The notes beneath the pieces are model-generated. The model had not been told where the DNA came from. It searched no databases and saw only the letters and a program-made list of their open reading frames with translations. A DNA stretch of 64,000 bases, taken from positions 62,001 to 126,000 of the forward strand of contig NZ_BJYT01000013.1 of the NCBI RefSeq assembly GCF_007991655.1, read 5' to 3'. The position numbers were made by a program, and so were the translations under genes. This DNA is from Segetibacter aerophilus. GTDB lineage: Bacteria; Bacteroidota; Bacteroidia; Chitinophagales; Chitinophagaceae. Numbering within the stretch: the stretch's first letter is position 1; each line of letters starts with the position of its first letter. This document shows, in pieces, positions 35,786-45,156 of this stretch.

Positions 35786-37095
35786 TTTGCCTCGCTCAAC
35801 CAATGAAACTGTCTTTCGGCCAGCTGAAAATGCCTGTTACTTTTCTTAAGCTCTACATACAAAGAATCGTTTTGCTTTTTGCCCCACAAGCGCACAGTAT
35901 TGCTATCTGGCATTAGAAAATTCATACTAAAGATCGGGAGGCTATCTTCTGGAAACTTTTTAAACTCGAGTGTTTGTTTTATTGAATCTGGCTTATAGAA
36001 AAAGTAACCCCTTCCATACCGTCTCCTGAATGATGTATCAAAAGTTTTTATACTACCCATACCGCCCCGTTCAAATATCAAGTCCTGCCAACGAACAGTA
36101 TCAGTTATCAAGGGCGCAAGTGTATCCCGATTCACTGCAAACCTTATTACATCATATACTCCGCTCTTAATCGGTGGAATTTCTGCCTGCATCTTGTTCT
36201 CGTTGAAATATTTCCAGTTATCGTAAAACCCTCTTACAATGATAAATAGTACTAAAAGCTTTAAAACTATTCGAGTTACTCTCATCCATTTCTTGGTCAG
36301 AGGATGGTGATATACTGTACAAGCAGGCGCCGGCCTGTTTAACACAAAAAAGCAAGCGATACGTTCATATTCGTTCGAGAGTAGATACAGGCACATTAAC
36401 ACCAGGTTCATTGAAAAAAGCTTCACCGGAATATCGTAACACAGGTTCAGCATCATGACGTTTACAAATACTGCAGTAGCCACTAGCACGCCCATTGTTG
36501 CGGTTCTTCTCCACAACAAAAGAGATCCTGCGACCACTTCCATCACCCCTGAAAATATTTGATATGGAGTAGAGTACCCGATAAATAACCACGAGAAGCG
36601 CATAGGTAGAAGGTCTCCCAAAGGCGTCGCTAACTGGCTAAGCAGTGGAAAGGGCATCTGCATGTACAATATCTTATTGAAACCGTAAACAAAAGCAATC
36701 AGAACGAGATTATACCTTATTAACAAGCAGAGCAGGTAGTTTAATTGCCTGTAACCTTTTCTCTTTCTGTCAAGAGTGGTCCATATTATGCAACCAATGG
36801 CAGCAATGCTGAGAAACAGGTAATTCTGGGCCCAGCTATAAGATGTGTCGCCACTACCATTTGATACAGGATGTACATTTTTGATATTAAAAACCTGGAA
36901 GAAGTAAAAATTAGCTTTAGTAGTAAGCGTCTCAACAACATCGTAGTAGAAACCCAACAGATAATTTACTCCAGGCAGTATTCCAACCCACGACCAGGGA
37001 GAAACGTACAACAAGAAATATATAAAGAAGAACCTGAATAATATTTTTTTGGGCAAAGGCCAAAAGACCCTGCCAGCATTACTGGTGTCTACCAT
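35779..37095 (-). CDS. DoxX-like integral membrane protein
   Basis: 438 residues with about seven membrane segments. The central part (LIAFVYGFNKILYMQMPFPL, FSWLFIGYSTPYQIFSGVME, VVAGSLLLWRRTATMGVLVA) resembles the DoxX/HTTM-like helical bundle. After the last helix, about 120 residues of beta-rich soluble text end the protein. It is upstream of nothing co-directional within 150 bp on its 5' side except the phosphatase gene 37251-38336, which may share its transcript. Role unknown; DoxX relatives are linked to redox or lipid functions. Confidence 0.7.
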   Translation of the reverse strand: MVDTSNAGRVFWPLPKKILFRFFFIYFLLYVSPWSWVGILPGVNYLLGFYYDVVETLTTKANFYFFQVFNIKNVHPVSNGSGDTSYSWAQNYLFLSIAAIGCIIWTTLDRKRKGYRQLNYLLCLLIRYNLVLIAFVYGFNKILYMQMPFPLLSQLATPLGDLLPMRFSWLFIGYSTPYQIFSGVMEVVAGSLLLWRRTATMGVLVATAVFVNVMMLNLCYDIPVKLFSMNLVLMCLYLLSNEYERIACFFVLNRPAPACTVYHHPLTKKWMRVTRIVLKLLVLFIIVRGFYDNWKYFNENKMQAEIPPIKSGVYDVIRFAVNRDTLAPLITDTVRWQDLIFERGGMGSIKTFDTSFRRRYGRGYFFYKPDSIKQTLEFKKFPEDSLPIFSMNFLMPDSNTVRLWGKKQNDSLYVELKKSNRHFQLAERQFHWLSEANR

Positions 37096-37250
37096 AGCAG
37101 TTGTTTTACATTCTCAAGATAAAAAATATACTGATGGAAGGCAGTGTGGGAATAGAGCTCTTCTCAGCAACACCAGAGTGAGAGCTGACCGTTATATTTA
37201 TAGTGTCGAAAACGCGTTGAAAGAAATTTCAACAAATGAGTCTTTACGGA

Positions 37251-38336
37251 TTATTTCCTAAGTGCTTCAAAAATTTCAATGTCTTCGGCCGTACTTGAAA
37301 AGAAACGGTGAATAACCAGGGGTTTTGGTGATTTAGCAATAATCTCCTTCAAAAGATCCAATTCCTTTTTGTTTTTAATTGAGCTAATGGGAATATTTTG
37401 AAAGGGCATTTGGTATGTTTGAACCAGTTTTTTTTCATCTTCTATCCTGGACTTCTGTTCCTGATCAGTTGGGTCCATTAACGATATTACTTGTTGTACA
37501 CCACCGGCAATCAGGTAACTGGAGTACTCTTCATCGGTCGGATAAGGTGTATAATAAACGTCTTTATTTATTTTCAAAATTTCGCCTCTTTCAAACTTGC
37601 TAATACTTTCAAGGGTTCTGCCTTTGTTTTCTTTATCGTCTAGTCTTACTGAATTATTATAGTTACTTATTAATCGCTTCACCAGGTTTACTCTGTCTTT
37701 CCCGAGGTAGCAGTGAACATAATATCTACCAGTAGGATGCTCTGCCAGATGCCGAATTTTATTCAAGGCGTCTTGATTTTCACTTATCCAGGGCAGCATA
37801 GGAATGCTAATTAGAGTTAACCCCACTTTTTTACAATTCTCTTCTTCTTCTTTCAGCAAGACCGGCTCAAAGGGGGTAACTGCAGGATGTAACAAAGAGA
37901 TAACGCTGCTACATCCTTCCTTTTTTAAACTTTCTAATTCTTTTAAACCGGGATAAGAACCAAAAACGAATTGCCTGTTGTCACTATCTTTCAATTGGCT
38001 TGAAAACATTTTCAAATTCTCGGGATGTAGCAGTTGATACAATGCAAGAATTCCCACCGTAAGACAAGCAACAGGTATAATTATTTTTACACTTCTAAAT
38101 TTTGCTTTAAGGACTGCTGCAGACAACCGCATTGATATTATAAACGAGACAGCTGCAAGAACTAACATGACGCCTTTTATTAGCAGTGCCTCATGACTGT
38201 CCGAATAGTTTCTTTGCCTTGAATAAGTAGCAATCCATCTAACCGGACCAATCAACACAGTAAACCCTAATGCAAAACCGATATTTAACCAAATAAGGGC
38301 AAAAAGGCTAATATTCTTAATTGATAATTTGAACAT
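37251..38336 (-). CDS. membrane-anchored tyrosine/dual-specificity phosphatase-like protein
   Basis: 361 residues. Three or so N-terminal membrane helices (to about residue 105) are followed by a cytosolic or periplasmic phosphatase domain. The CX5R signature is intact: HCYLGKDR with Cys209 and Arg215. This GKDR form is typical of atypical dual-specificity and phosphoinositide-type phosphatases. A preceding VFGSYPGLKELESLKKEGCS and GCSSVISLLHP fit the fold's start. A second partial repeat follows (YYTPYPTDEEYSSYLIAG, then GVQQVISLMDP), which looks like a degenerate duplicate domain with HRFF in place of the HC motif. The substrate is unknown. Confidence 0.75.
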   Translation of the reverse strand: MFKLSIKNISLFALIWLNIGFALGFTVLIGPVRWIATYSRQRNYSDSHEALLIKGVMLVLAAVSFIISMRLSAAVLKAKFRSVKIIIPVACLTVGILALYQLLHPENLKMFSSQLKDSDNRQFVFGSYPGLKELESLKKEGCSSVISLLHPAVTPFEPVLLKEEEENCKKVGLTLISIPMLPWISENQDALNKIRHLAEHPTGRYYVHCYLGKDRVNLVKRLISNYNNSVRLDDKENKGRTLESISKFERGEILKINKDVYYTPYPTDEEYSSYLIAGGVQQVISLMDPTDQEQKSRIEDEKKLVQTYQMPFQNIPISSIKNKKELDLLKEIIAKSPKPLVIHRFFSSTAEDIEIFEALRK

Positions 38337-38603
38337 TGTCGCAAAAAAAATATTTCAAAGTGAACGAGCGTATAGAAACAGAAAACCAACCGTTATAACA
38401 GTAAAAATTGTGTGATATTGTGTGAGGATGAAATTTTCATCAGTACTAACGATAATTAGGTGAGCTAATCAGAGGAATTGACACAGCCAAAATAATAAAC
38501 TGGCAAACAAAATATGCGGACTCAACCTAGTTTTAATCTTATTCACTTTAATAATTTTTAGAGTTGTATAATCAATCATTTAACTAATTTGCCTTTTTAA
38601 AAA

Positions 38604-39383
38604 ATGCCTATAATGAAAAAAATCGCCTATTCAATCTTTGCTTTGGTAGCAAGCGCCAACATGGCAACAGCACAAGCCAAGCATGAAGACACTGAGTTTT
38701 ACACTCCTGTGCCTCCTGTGGTTACTCCAACATCAGCCAATTTTGCGGCTCCTCCAAAAGATGCTGTAGTTCTTTTTGACGGTAAGAGTTTAAACAACTG
38801 GGTTACCACTAACGACACAACAAAGCCTGCAACGTGGGATGTATCAGGTGGAGTTATGACAGTAAACAAAACGGGAGGTAACATTCAAACGAAGCAATCG
38901 TTCCAGGATTATCAATTACACATTGAATGGAAAATACCTAGTAATATCACGGGTACCAGCCAGGGAAGAGGTAATAGCGGTTTGTTTCTTGCCTCTATTG
39001 GTAAGGGCGACGCAGGCTACGAATTACAAATAATGGACAGCTATAATAATCCTACTTATGTAAATGGCCAGGCAGGAAGTGTTTACAAGCAGTATGCTCC
39101 TTTGGTAAATCCAAACCTACCTCCGGGCCAGTGGCAGTCTTATGATGTTGCCTGGAAAGCTCCACGTTTCAATGAAGATGGCAGTTTGCTAAGTCCTGCA
39201 AGAGTTACTGTATTTTTCAATGGAATACTTGTACAAAACAACGTAGAATTGAAAGGTCCAACCCAATATGTCGGTCAGCCTTCTTACAAAAAACACAATC
39301 CTGCAAACCCTATTAAACTGCAGGCACATGGCGATAAAAGCGAGCCAATCAGTTTTCGTAACATCTGGATTAGACCAGCTTAA
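38604..39383 (+). CDS. DUF1080 (3-keto-disaccharide hydrolase-like) secreted protein
   Basis: 259 residues; start at 38604 or the ATG at 38613, both giving a signal peptide ending near TAQA. The DUF1080 beta-sandwich is clear: VLFDGKSLNNWVTT, WDVSGGVMTVNK, YQLHIEWKIP, NSGLFLAS and YELQIMDSY. The family is related to concanavalin-like GH16 folds, and some members act on 3-keto-glycosides. It is single, with a terminator overlapping the convergent PAP2 gene. Confidence 0.88.
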   Translation: MPIMKKIAYSIFALVASANMATAQAKHEDTEFYTPVPPVVTPTSANFAAPPKDAVVLFDGKSLNNWVTTNDTTKPATWDVSGGVMTVNKTGGNIQTKQSFQDYQLHIEWKIPSNITGTSQGRGNSGLFLASIGKGDAGYELQIMDSYNNPTYVNGQAGSVYKQYAPLVNPNLPPGQWQSYDVAWKAPRFNEDGSLLSPARVTVFFNGILVQNNVELKGPTQYVGQPSYKKHNPANPIKLQAHGDKSEPISFRNIWIRPA

Positions 39384-39409
39384 TATTCTAGGAAGAAATT
39401 AATAAAGCG

Positions 39410-39453
39410 AGCCTTAAACCACTTTTTCAGTGTGTTTAAGGCTTTGTTGTTTT
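39410..39453 (+). terminator. terminator of the DUF1080 gene
   Basis: AGCCTTAAAC at 39410-39419 pairs with GTTTAAGGCT at 39434-39443 and is followed by TTGTTGTTTT. It lies across the 3' end of the convergent gene. Confidence 0.65.
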
Positions 39454-40118
39454 ACGACTTTTTCATTAACCTGCTCTAAAGGAACCAAAGTAAACTTCCT
39501 TGCCAGGATAAATAAAAAATAAACAATTACAGGAGCAGCAACAACATCGATTGTATAATGGATATGTTGCAAAAGGAGCGCTATACCTACCACAATCGTT
39601 GCAATTAAAGCCATTGTCTTCTCTCTTTTGTTTCTAAGAATTAAATAAGCAAGAAAAACAGAGGCAGTGTGTCCTGAATAGAAAAGGTCTTTGGTTATAC
39701 CGTTGGGTCCGTAAAAAGGAAGTAAGATTGGATCAACAAGGGATACAAGTCCGGCAGGCGGCTCTAACGGAACAGAACTGTTTGTAATCAACCTCGAAAG
39801 GCTTACAAAAAGAGTAGCCCACAGATAAAGTAAAAACAGGTAAGGAGATTTAGCAGCCTTAAATATTGTATAAATGACAGTCATGTACAACAGCGCAAAT
39901 ATGACCAAAGACATATTAACCGAAGGCAGGTAGGCCAACACGAAGTCATTTATTTCGACGCCCTGTTTTTGCTGTATTGCAGCAAAGAAATGTGGCAAGT
40001 AAAGGAGTACTCCAATATATAAGATCCATCCTACAATCAATTTTGTTCTATATACCGGCGACGCCCATGCATCCTTCCAGCGAATTTGCAAAATGTCTTT
40101 TTCTTCTTTTGAAATCAT
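39414..40118 (-). CDS. PAP2_C-type membrane phosphatase / sphingomyelin synthase-like
   Basis: 234 residues with about six membrane helices. The catalytic pieces are DLFYSGHTASVFLAY (His) and LQHIHYTIDVVAAPVIVY (His, Asp), matching the PAP2_C family used by sphingomyelin-synthase-like enzymes. Bacteroidota make sphingolipids, so a phosphosphingolipid role is possible but not shown. A head-group transfer or lipid phosphate hydrolysis is expected at the periplasmic face. Confidence 0.8.
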   Translation of the reverse strand: MISKEEKDILQIRWKDAWASPVYRTKLIVGWILYIGVLLYLPHFFAAIQQKQGVEINDFVLAYLPSVNMSLVIFALLYMTVIYTIFKAAKSPYLFLLYLWATLFVSLSRLITNSSVPLEPPAGLVSLVDPILLPFYGPNGITKDLFYSGHTASVFLAYLILRNKREKTMALIATIVVGIALLLQHIHYTIDVVAAPVIVYFLFILARKFTLVPLEQVNEKVVKQQSLKHTEKVV

Positions 40119-40516
40119 CTCTGGTATTTATATTCATTCATCCTTTCTGCCCGACCTCGCCCATGCAAAGCCTCCTCCTGTTTACTGCTATGGTTGCAAA
40201 TTTCTATATAACTTTTAATAATCACGTCTTTACAGAAACTATTAACAGTTCTCTAAAAAACTTTCCACCTTACTAACTTATGATAAAATGGTTATGGGTA
40301 AGAGAAAGCGCTTTCATCTTTTTTAAGACGGTAATGAAAGGTTGAAGGATGTTTGCTTAAAGGTGCGATGCTTAAAAAATCGCAGGAGGTATTCTATATA
40401 ACAGCTTTGGCTCTAAAAGACTACGTCTTAATCAAAACATGTCTGCCCTCCACACACACTTCTTCCGGCTTGTTTACTGGCACAGTTGTTATTTATATTA
40501 CAAATAAACATCACTT
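40119..40516. other. intergenic region between divergent genes
   Basis: 398 bp between the PAP2_C gene (minus) and the STAS-like gene (plus). I find no gene, repeat or strong hairpin. Confidence 0.5.
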
Positions 40517-40909
40517 ATGTTACAAATAATGAAAGATGTACCTACTGGCGTGGTAGGTGTACGCGCTTTAGGAAAAGTTACAGAAGAGGATTATAAAACC
40601 TCCATAGTACCTGCGTTAGAAAAGGCATCAAAAGAATTTGGAGAGATTAATTTCTTAATGGTATTAGAAACAGACTTAGGAAACTTCACACCCGGCGCAT
40701 GGATGCAAGATGCAAAAGCGAGTTTAAAGCATTTCGCAAAATGGAACAAAATCGCAATAGTAAGCGACCAAAAAATCGTTGAGAAGCTTGCGCATGTTTT
40801 TACCTACATCTCACCTGCCGAAGCAAAGGGGTTCCCTGTGTCTGATATTGAACTCGCAAAAGGATGGGTCGCAGCACCAGAAGAGGCCAAAGATTTGATC
40901 AACCAGTAA
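40517..40909 (+). CDS. SpoIIAA/STAS-like protein
   Basis: 130 residues. The fold of the SpoIIAA-like family is recognised in GVVGVRALGKVTEEDYKTSI, FGEINFLMVLETDL and HFAKWNKIAIVSDQKIVEKL, ending in the helix with FTYISPAEAKGFP. These proteins are cytosolic, STAS/SEC14-like and of unknown role, often stress-linked. A bidirectional hairpin lies between it and clpB. Confidence 0.82.
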   Translation: MLQIMKDVPTGVVGVRALGKVTEEDYKTSIVPALEKASKEFGEINFLMVLETDLGNFTPGAWMQDAKASLKHFAKWNKIAIVSDQKIVEKLAHVFTYISPAEAKGFPVSDIELAKGWVAAPEEAKDLINQ

Positions 40910-40937
40910 CCTTTTGTGCAACTTTCCTGGAAGACCC

Positions 40938-40977
40938 TAAAACAAAAAAGTCCCTCGTTATTAATTACGAGGGACTT
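40938..40977 (-). terminator. intrinsic terminator of clpB (bidirectional hairpin)
   Basis: An 11-bp stem AAGTCCCTCGT/ACGAGGGACTT (40948-40958 with 40967-40977). On the minus strand it is followed by TTTTGTTTT-type sequence, 16 bp after the clpB stop. Confidence 0.8.
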
Positions 40978-40992
40978 AATTTATGTATTGCT

Positions 40993-43608
40993 TCAAGCTA
41001 ACTCAACTTCGGTATTCCTAAATACCACCAGTCCATCAAAGACATCTACAAGTACTGGTTTTGTCCTATCAATATCTCCTGCCAGTATTCTCTTACTCAA
41101 TGGGTTTACCACTTCTTTTTGAATTAGTCGCTTTAATGGCCGGGCTCCGAATTGAGGATTGTATCCGTTCTGAGCAAGGTAATCAAGTGCATAGTCGCTA
41201 AACTCAAGATGAAGACCAGCATTTTGCTCAACCAACTTTTTGAGATTCTCCAATTGAATGCGAATAATACCCTTGATCTCTTTCCGCATCAGTGGTTGGA
41301 ACATGATCACCTCATCAATCCTATTTAGAAACTCGGGACGGATCGTTTGCTTCAACACATTCATCACATCCTCTTTTGTACGTTCAACCACCTCATCCAT
41401 GTTGTATTCATCTACATTCTCAAAAGCCTCCTGAATAATCTGGCTGCCCATATTGCTTGTCATGATAACGATCGTATTCTTAAAGTTCACAGTACGACCC
41501 TTATTATCAGTTAAACGACCATCGTCCAAAACTTGTAGCAACACATTGAATACATCCGGATGCGCCTTTTCAATTTCATCAAGAAGAACAACACTGTATG
41601 GTTTGCGACGCACCGCTTCGGTTAACTGTCCGCCTTCATCGTATCCAACGTATCCGGGAGGCGCACCAACCAAACGGCTTACGGTGTGCTTTTCCTGATA
41701 TTCACTCATATCTATCCTGGTCATCATCGATTCGTCGTCGAAGAGATAATCGGCCAATGCTTTAGCAAGCTCTGTTTTACCAACACCCGTTGTTCCAAGA
41801 AATATAAATGAGCCAATGGGCTTTTTAGGGTCTTGTAAACCTGCACGGCTCCTGCGAATAGCATCTGCAACCGCTCCGATTGCCTCATCCTGTCCCACTA
41901 CCCTCTTGTGTAATTCATCCTCGAGGCGCAGCAGCTTTTCTCGCTCACTTTGTATCATTTTAGCGACAGGTATACCGGTAGCTTTCGCAACATTCTCCGC
42001 GATATCTTCAGCGTCAACTTCCTCTTTTAGCAAGCGCTTGTTTTCGCTTATTTCTTCTAGTTTTTCAGAGTACTCTGCAATTATTCTTTCCTGCTCCTGC
42101 ACTTTACCGTAACGTATCTCAGCCACACGTCCATACTCTCCGTTGCGCTCGGCTTGCTCGGCAAGGTGTTTTAAATTCTCTATTTCCGACTTAGCAGTCT
42201 GTATTTTTTCAACCACCTCTTTTTCCTGCTGCCATTTCGCTTTGAGCGTATCCCTTTCAAGGCTAAGCGTGCTTATATCTAAAGCGAGTTGCTTTAATTT
42301 TTCATCGTCGTTTTCACGTTTAATTGCCTCTCGTTCAATTTCTAATTGGCGAATTTTTCTTTCCAATTCATCCAATTCTTCAGGCATGCTATTCATCTCA
42401 AGACGGAGCTTAGCAGCACTTTCATCTATGAGGTCAATGGCCTTGTCGGGCAAAAATCTATCAGTTATGTACCGGCTGGATAATTCTACCGCGGCAATGA
42501 TTGCTTCATCTTTTATACGCACGTGATGGTGTGTCTCGTAACGATCTTTTAATCCCCTCAAAATTGAAATAGCATCTTCAATACTAGGTTCATCGATCAT
42601 CACCTTTTGGAAGCGGCGCTCCAACGCCTTGTCCTTTTCAAAATACTTCTGATACTCAGACAATGTAGTTGCACCGATCGCCCGTAGTTCACCTCTCGCA
42701 AGCGCTGGTTTCAAAATATTAGCTGCATCCATTGCGCCTTCACCAGCACCAGCGCCAACCAAGGTGTGAATTTCATCTATAAATAAGATAATCTCACCAT
42801 CACTTTCAGCAACCTCTTTCACCACACTTTTTAAACGTTCTTCGAACTCGCCCTTATATTTTGCGCCGGCAATTAGTTGGCCCATATCAAGAGCGAAAAT
42901 TATTTTGCTCTTTAAATTTTCTGGTACGTCACCATTTACAATACGATGAGCCAGGCCTTCTGCAATTGCTGTCTTACCCACACCTGGTTCACCAACAAGT
43001 ATCGGGTTGTTTTTGCTACGACGAGATAAAATATGAAGCGTTCTTCTGATCTCCTCGTCGCGGCCAATGACAGGATCGAGTTTGCCATCGCTGGCCATAT
43101 CGTTCAAGTTGCGGGCATATTTCTGCAAAGCATTGAATTGCTGCGAAGCTGTTTGAGAATTAACTGTTGATCCTTTTCGCAGGTCAAGTATAGCAGCTTT
43201 AACTCCCTTTTCGCTAGCCCCTGCATCTTTCAACATTCTCGCAACATCATCGGTACCTTGAATTAATGCAAGCAAAAGATGCTCAATACTTACAAATTCA
43301 TCTTTAAAAGTTTTCAATAAACCATTAGCACGTAAGAGTGCATTATTTAATTCACGGCTGATGCTTTGTGCCGGTTCGCCACCCGAAACTTTTGGTAGCT
43401 TACCAAGAGACTCTTCAACCTTACTTTTTAGAAAAGCGACATTCACATTGTTTTTCTTCAATAGAAACTCCACAGGACTGTCTTCGTCATTAAGCAAAGC
43501 TTTCAATACATGGTTGGTCTCAATGTTTGAGTTACCATTATTAAAAGCGAGTTGCTGCGCCTGCTGGATGATTTCCTGCGCCTTGATGGTATAATTGTTC
43601 AGGTTCAT
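40993..43608 (-). CDS. clpB: ATP-dependent disaggregase ClpB
   Basis: 871 residues, the usual ClpB length. The order is Clp N-domain (1-145), NBD1 with Walker [16 protein letters not shown] and Walker [14 protein letters not shown], a long coiled-coil middle domain (about 410-530), and NBD2 with Walker [16 protein letters not shown] and [17 protein letters not shown]-terminal D2-small domain follows. With DnaK it rescues aggregated proteins after heat or other stress. No CIRCE or sigma-32-type element is obvious upstream. Copy 2 of the dispersed 20-bp element sits 68 bp upstream. Confidence 0.97.
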   Translation of the reverse strand: MNLNNYTIKAQEIIQQAQQLAFNNGNSNIETNHVLKALLNDEDSPVEFLLKKNNVNVAFLKSKVEESLGKLPKVSGGEPAQSISRELNNALLRANGLLKTFKDEFVSIEHLLLALIQGTDDVARMLKDAGASEKGVKAAILDLRKGSTVNSQTASQQFNALQKYARNLNDMASDGKLDPVIGRDEEIRRTLHILSRRSKNNPILVGEPGVGKTAIAEGLAHRIVNGDVPENLKSKIIFALDMGQLIAGAKYKGEFEERLKSVVKEVAESDGEIILFIDEIHTLVGAGAGEGAMDAANILKPALARGELRAIGATTLSEYQKYFEKDKALERRFQKVMIDEPSIEDAISILRGLKDRYETHHHVRIKDEAIIAAVELSSRYITDRFLPDKAIDLIDESAAKLRLEMNSMPEELDELERKIRQLEIEREAIKRENDDEKLKQLALDISTLSLERDTLKAKWQQEKEVVEKIQTAKSEIENLKHLAEQAERNGEYGRVAEIRYGKVQEQERIIAEYSEKLEEISENKRLLKEEVDAEDIAENVAKATGIPVAKMIQSEREKLLRLEDELHKRVVGQDEAIGAVADAIRRSRAGLQDPKKPIGSFIFLGTTGVGKTELAKALADYLFDDESMMTRIDMSEYQEKHTVSRLVGAPPGYVGYDEGGQLTEAVRRKPYSVVLLDEIEKAHPDVFNVLLQVLDDGRLTDNKGRTVNFKNTIVIMTSNMGSQIIQEAFENVDEYNMDEVVERTKEDVMNVLKQTIRPEFLNRIDEVIMFQPLMRKEIKGIIRIQLENLKKLVEQNAGLHLEFSDYALDYLAQNGYNPQFGARPLKRLIQKEVVNPLSKRILAGDIDRTKPVLVDVFDGLVVFRNTEVELA

Positions 43609-43675
43609 ATATCAATAATGTTTTTATTTTAGTATTTCTATATAGTGTTCCATCCATAGTTCTCCGCCAAACATC

Positions 43676-43695
43676 GTTGTGTCACTCACTTGTGC
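43676..43695 (+). repeat. dispersed 20-bp element, copy 2
   Basis: GTTGTGTCACTCACTTGTGC, 68 bp upstream of the clpB ATG. It lies in the gap 43609-44093. Confidence 0.75.
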
Positions 43696-43811
43696 AGGAG
43701 TTTTATAAGCAACGGGTGTTCATGAAAAATTCCTGCAAATTCTTTATCAGCAACAAACCTGGTTAATCTTTTTTGGCACCAGGTATGGAGGTTTTAAGAG
43801 AACTATTTTAA

Positions 43812-44005
43812 AAACTGAATATTAGTATTCAAAATGTAATCCGGAAAGAAATAACGGAAAAAATGACGCAACAAAACTTACGTAACTGACTGGCAGTCAT
43901 TGTAAGAGAAGCAGAACTGCTAAATTTACATGAAGAAATAGAAAGCGGTGAAAACACAAAAGTGTTGATATTGCTCAACTAGAAAAACTGCTTTTTTCTG
44001 TTTAA
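43812..44005 (+). pseudogene. decayed small gene fragment
   Basis: Within the gap 43609-44093, a plus-strand frame reads KLNISIQNVIRKEITEKMTQ to a TGA at 43887. It goes on in the same frame as LAVIVREAELLNLHEEIESG and ENTKV. After a shift it ends VDIAQLEKLLFSV and TAA at 44003. The helical, charged text on each side of the breaks is coding-like. No family is recognised. The rest of the gap holds repeat copy 2 and the DUF4197 terminator. Confidence 0.35.
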
Positions 44006-44031
44006 AGTAGCGAAAATTAATACTAAAGAAA

Positions 44032-44059
44032 AAGGATGTTCAACAATCTGAACATCCTT
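44032..44059 (-). terminator. terminator of the DUF4197 gene
   Basis: An 11-bp stem AAGGATGTTCA/TGAACATCCTT (44032-44042 with 44049-44059), 6-nt loop. On the minus strand it is followed by TTTCTTT. Confidence 0.75.
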
Positions 44060-44093
44060 AAAAAATTACCTCTTACGCCATCCTACCTGCCTT

Positions 44094-44852
44094 TTACTTT
44101 CCGAAAACTTTCTTAAGCAACGCTGTCGTTTGTGCAGCGGGATCTTTACGAATCTTCTGCTCCTCCAACGAAACTTCCTGGAAAATGCCTGACAGAGCTT
44201 TCTCAGTCACATAGGCGGAAAGATCTGTATTTACTTTTTGTGTGCTAAAGGTGTTGTAGGTTGTAAAGAGGGTGTTCCAATATTTTGTAGCGTTTACTTT
44301 TGCAAGTGACTGTTCTATCACCGGGCGAAAAGCCTCAGTGAGGTTAGCCGTTGTTTTACTTTTTAAATAATTAGTCGCGGCAAAATCTCCTCCCTTCAGA
44401 ATGCCGACAGCATCTTGAATCGTCATCTGTTTAATAGCATTTATAAAAATCGGCGCAGCGCTTTTACTTGCATCTTCCGCAGCGCGGTTCATACTCAAGA
44501 TAGCATTGTCTACCTGTTTGCCTAACCCGAGTGCTCTCAATTTCGATTCAACTTTCACAGCCTCAGCAGGCATTAAAATCTTCAATGCCGCGTTCTTAAA
44601 AAAGCCATCTACTGCTGATAGTTTTGATGTCCCTCTTTCTGTACCGACTTGTAACGCTTCCTTTAATCCACTTGCAATAGTGTTCGTCGATAATGAGTCT
44701 CCACTATAACCTCCAACAGAATTTATCACCTTGCCCAAAGATGAACGCGAAGTATCTTTTGAAATTTTATTAATCAAGCCTTTAAGGCCTTGCGCGTTTA
44801 TACTTATGATGGAAATGAAAGAAAAAGAAGTAAAGAGGATAAATTTTTTCAT
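44094..44852 (-). CDS. DUF4197 secreted protein
   Basis: 252 residues with a signal peptide (about 1-20, ending INAQ). Family text is present throughout: GLKEALQVGTERGTSKLS, AALKILMPAEAVKVESKLRA, RAAEDASKSAAPIFINAIKQ and YWNTLFTTYNTFS. DUF4197 proteins are all-helical, periplasmic and uncharacterised. A TGACTTTG box, close to the -7 consensus, lies 17 bp upstream. A terminator follows, so it is a single-gene unit. Confidence 0.87.
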   Translation of the reverse strand: MKKFILFTSFSFISIISINAQGLKGLINKISKDTSRSSLGKVINSVGGYSGDSLSTNTIASGLKEALQVGTERGTSKLSAVDGFFKNAALKILMPAEAVKVESKLRALGLGKQVDNAILSMNRAAEDASKSAAPIFINAIKQMTIQDAVGILKGGDFAATNYLKSKTTANLTEAFRPVIEQSLAKVNATKYWNTLFTTYNTFSTQKVNTDLSAYVTEKALSGIFQEVSLEEQKIRKDPAAQTTALLKKVFGK

Positions 44853-45156
44853 GTTATGGTTTGTGCTGCAAAGTCAAAAATGATACCATTCAAGTGAAAG
44901 ATCGGTAAATACCATCTTAGTCAGTGTTAAAGAATATATTATTACAAATGCCGGTAATATATCCCTTTCAACTCCTTCAAAAATGAGTTGTACAACTTCC
45001 TTGTTGATAGACTTGTCAGTGATATTTTTCGTGAAATCTATTTTGTCATTGCTTTGCTATCAGCTAAAAGTCAGGCTTACTGACAACAACGAAGCGAAGT
45101 AATTTTAACGGAAGCGATTATTCATCTTGCATACATTTGTTATAAGACTCTAAAAC
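44853..45156. other. intergenic region with a possible short gene remnant
   Basis: 304 bp between divergent genes. On the minus strand, 44942-45049 (36 codons with a TAG at codon 4) reads LSTRKLYNSFLKELKGIYYR. This resembles the opening helix of DUF892 proteins such as the one at 53268. It may be a fragment of such a gene; the segment is too short to decide. The -7 box of the next gene is at 45132. Confidence 0.3.
45132..45139 (+). promoter_or_regulatory. TANNTTTG -7 element of the glutaminyl cyclase gene
   Basis: TACATTTG, exact consensus, 17 bp before the ATG at 45157. Confidence 0.45.
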
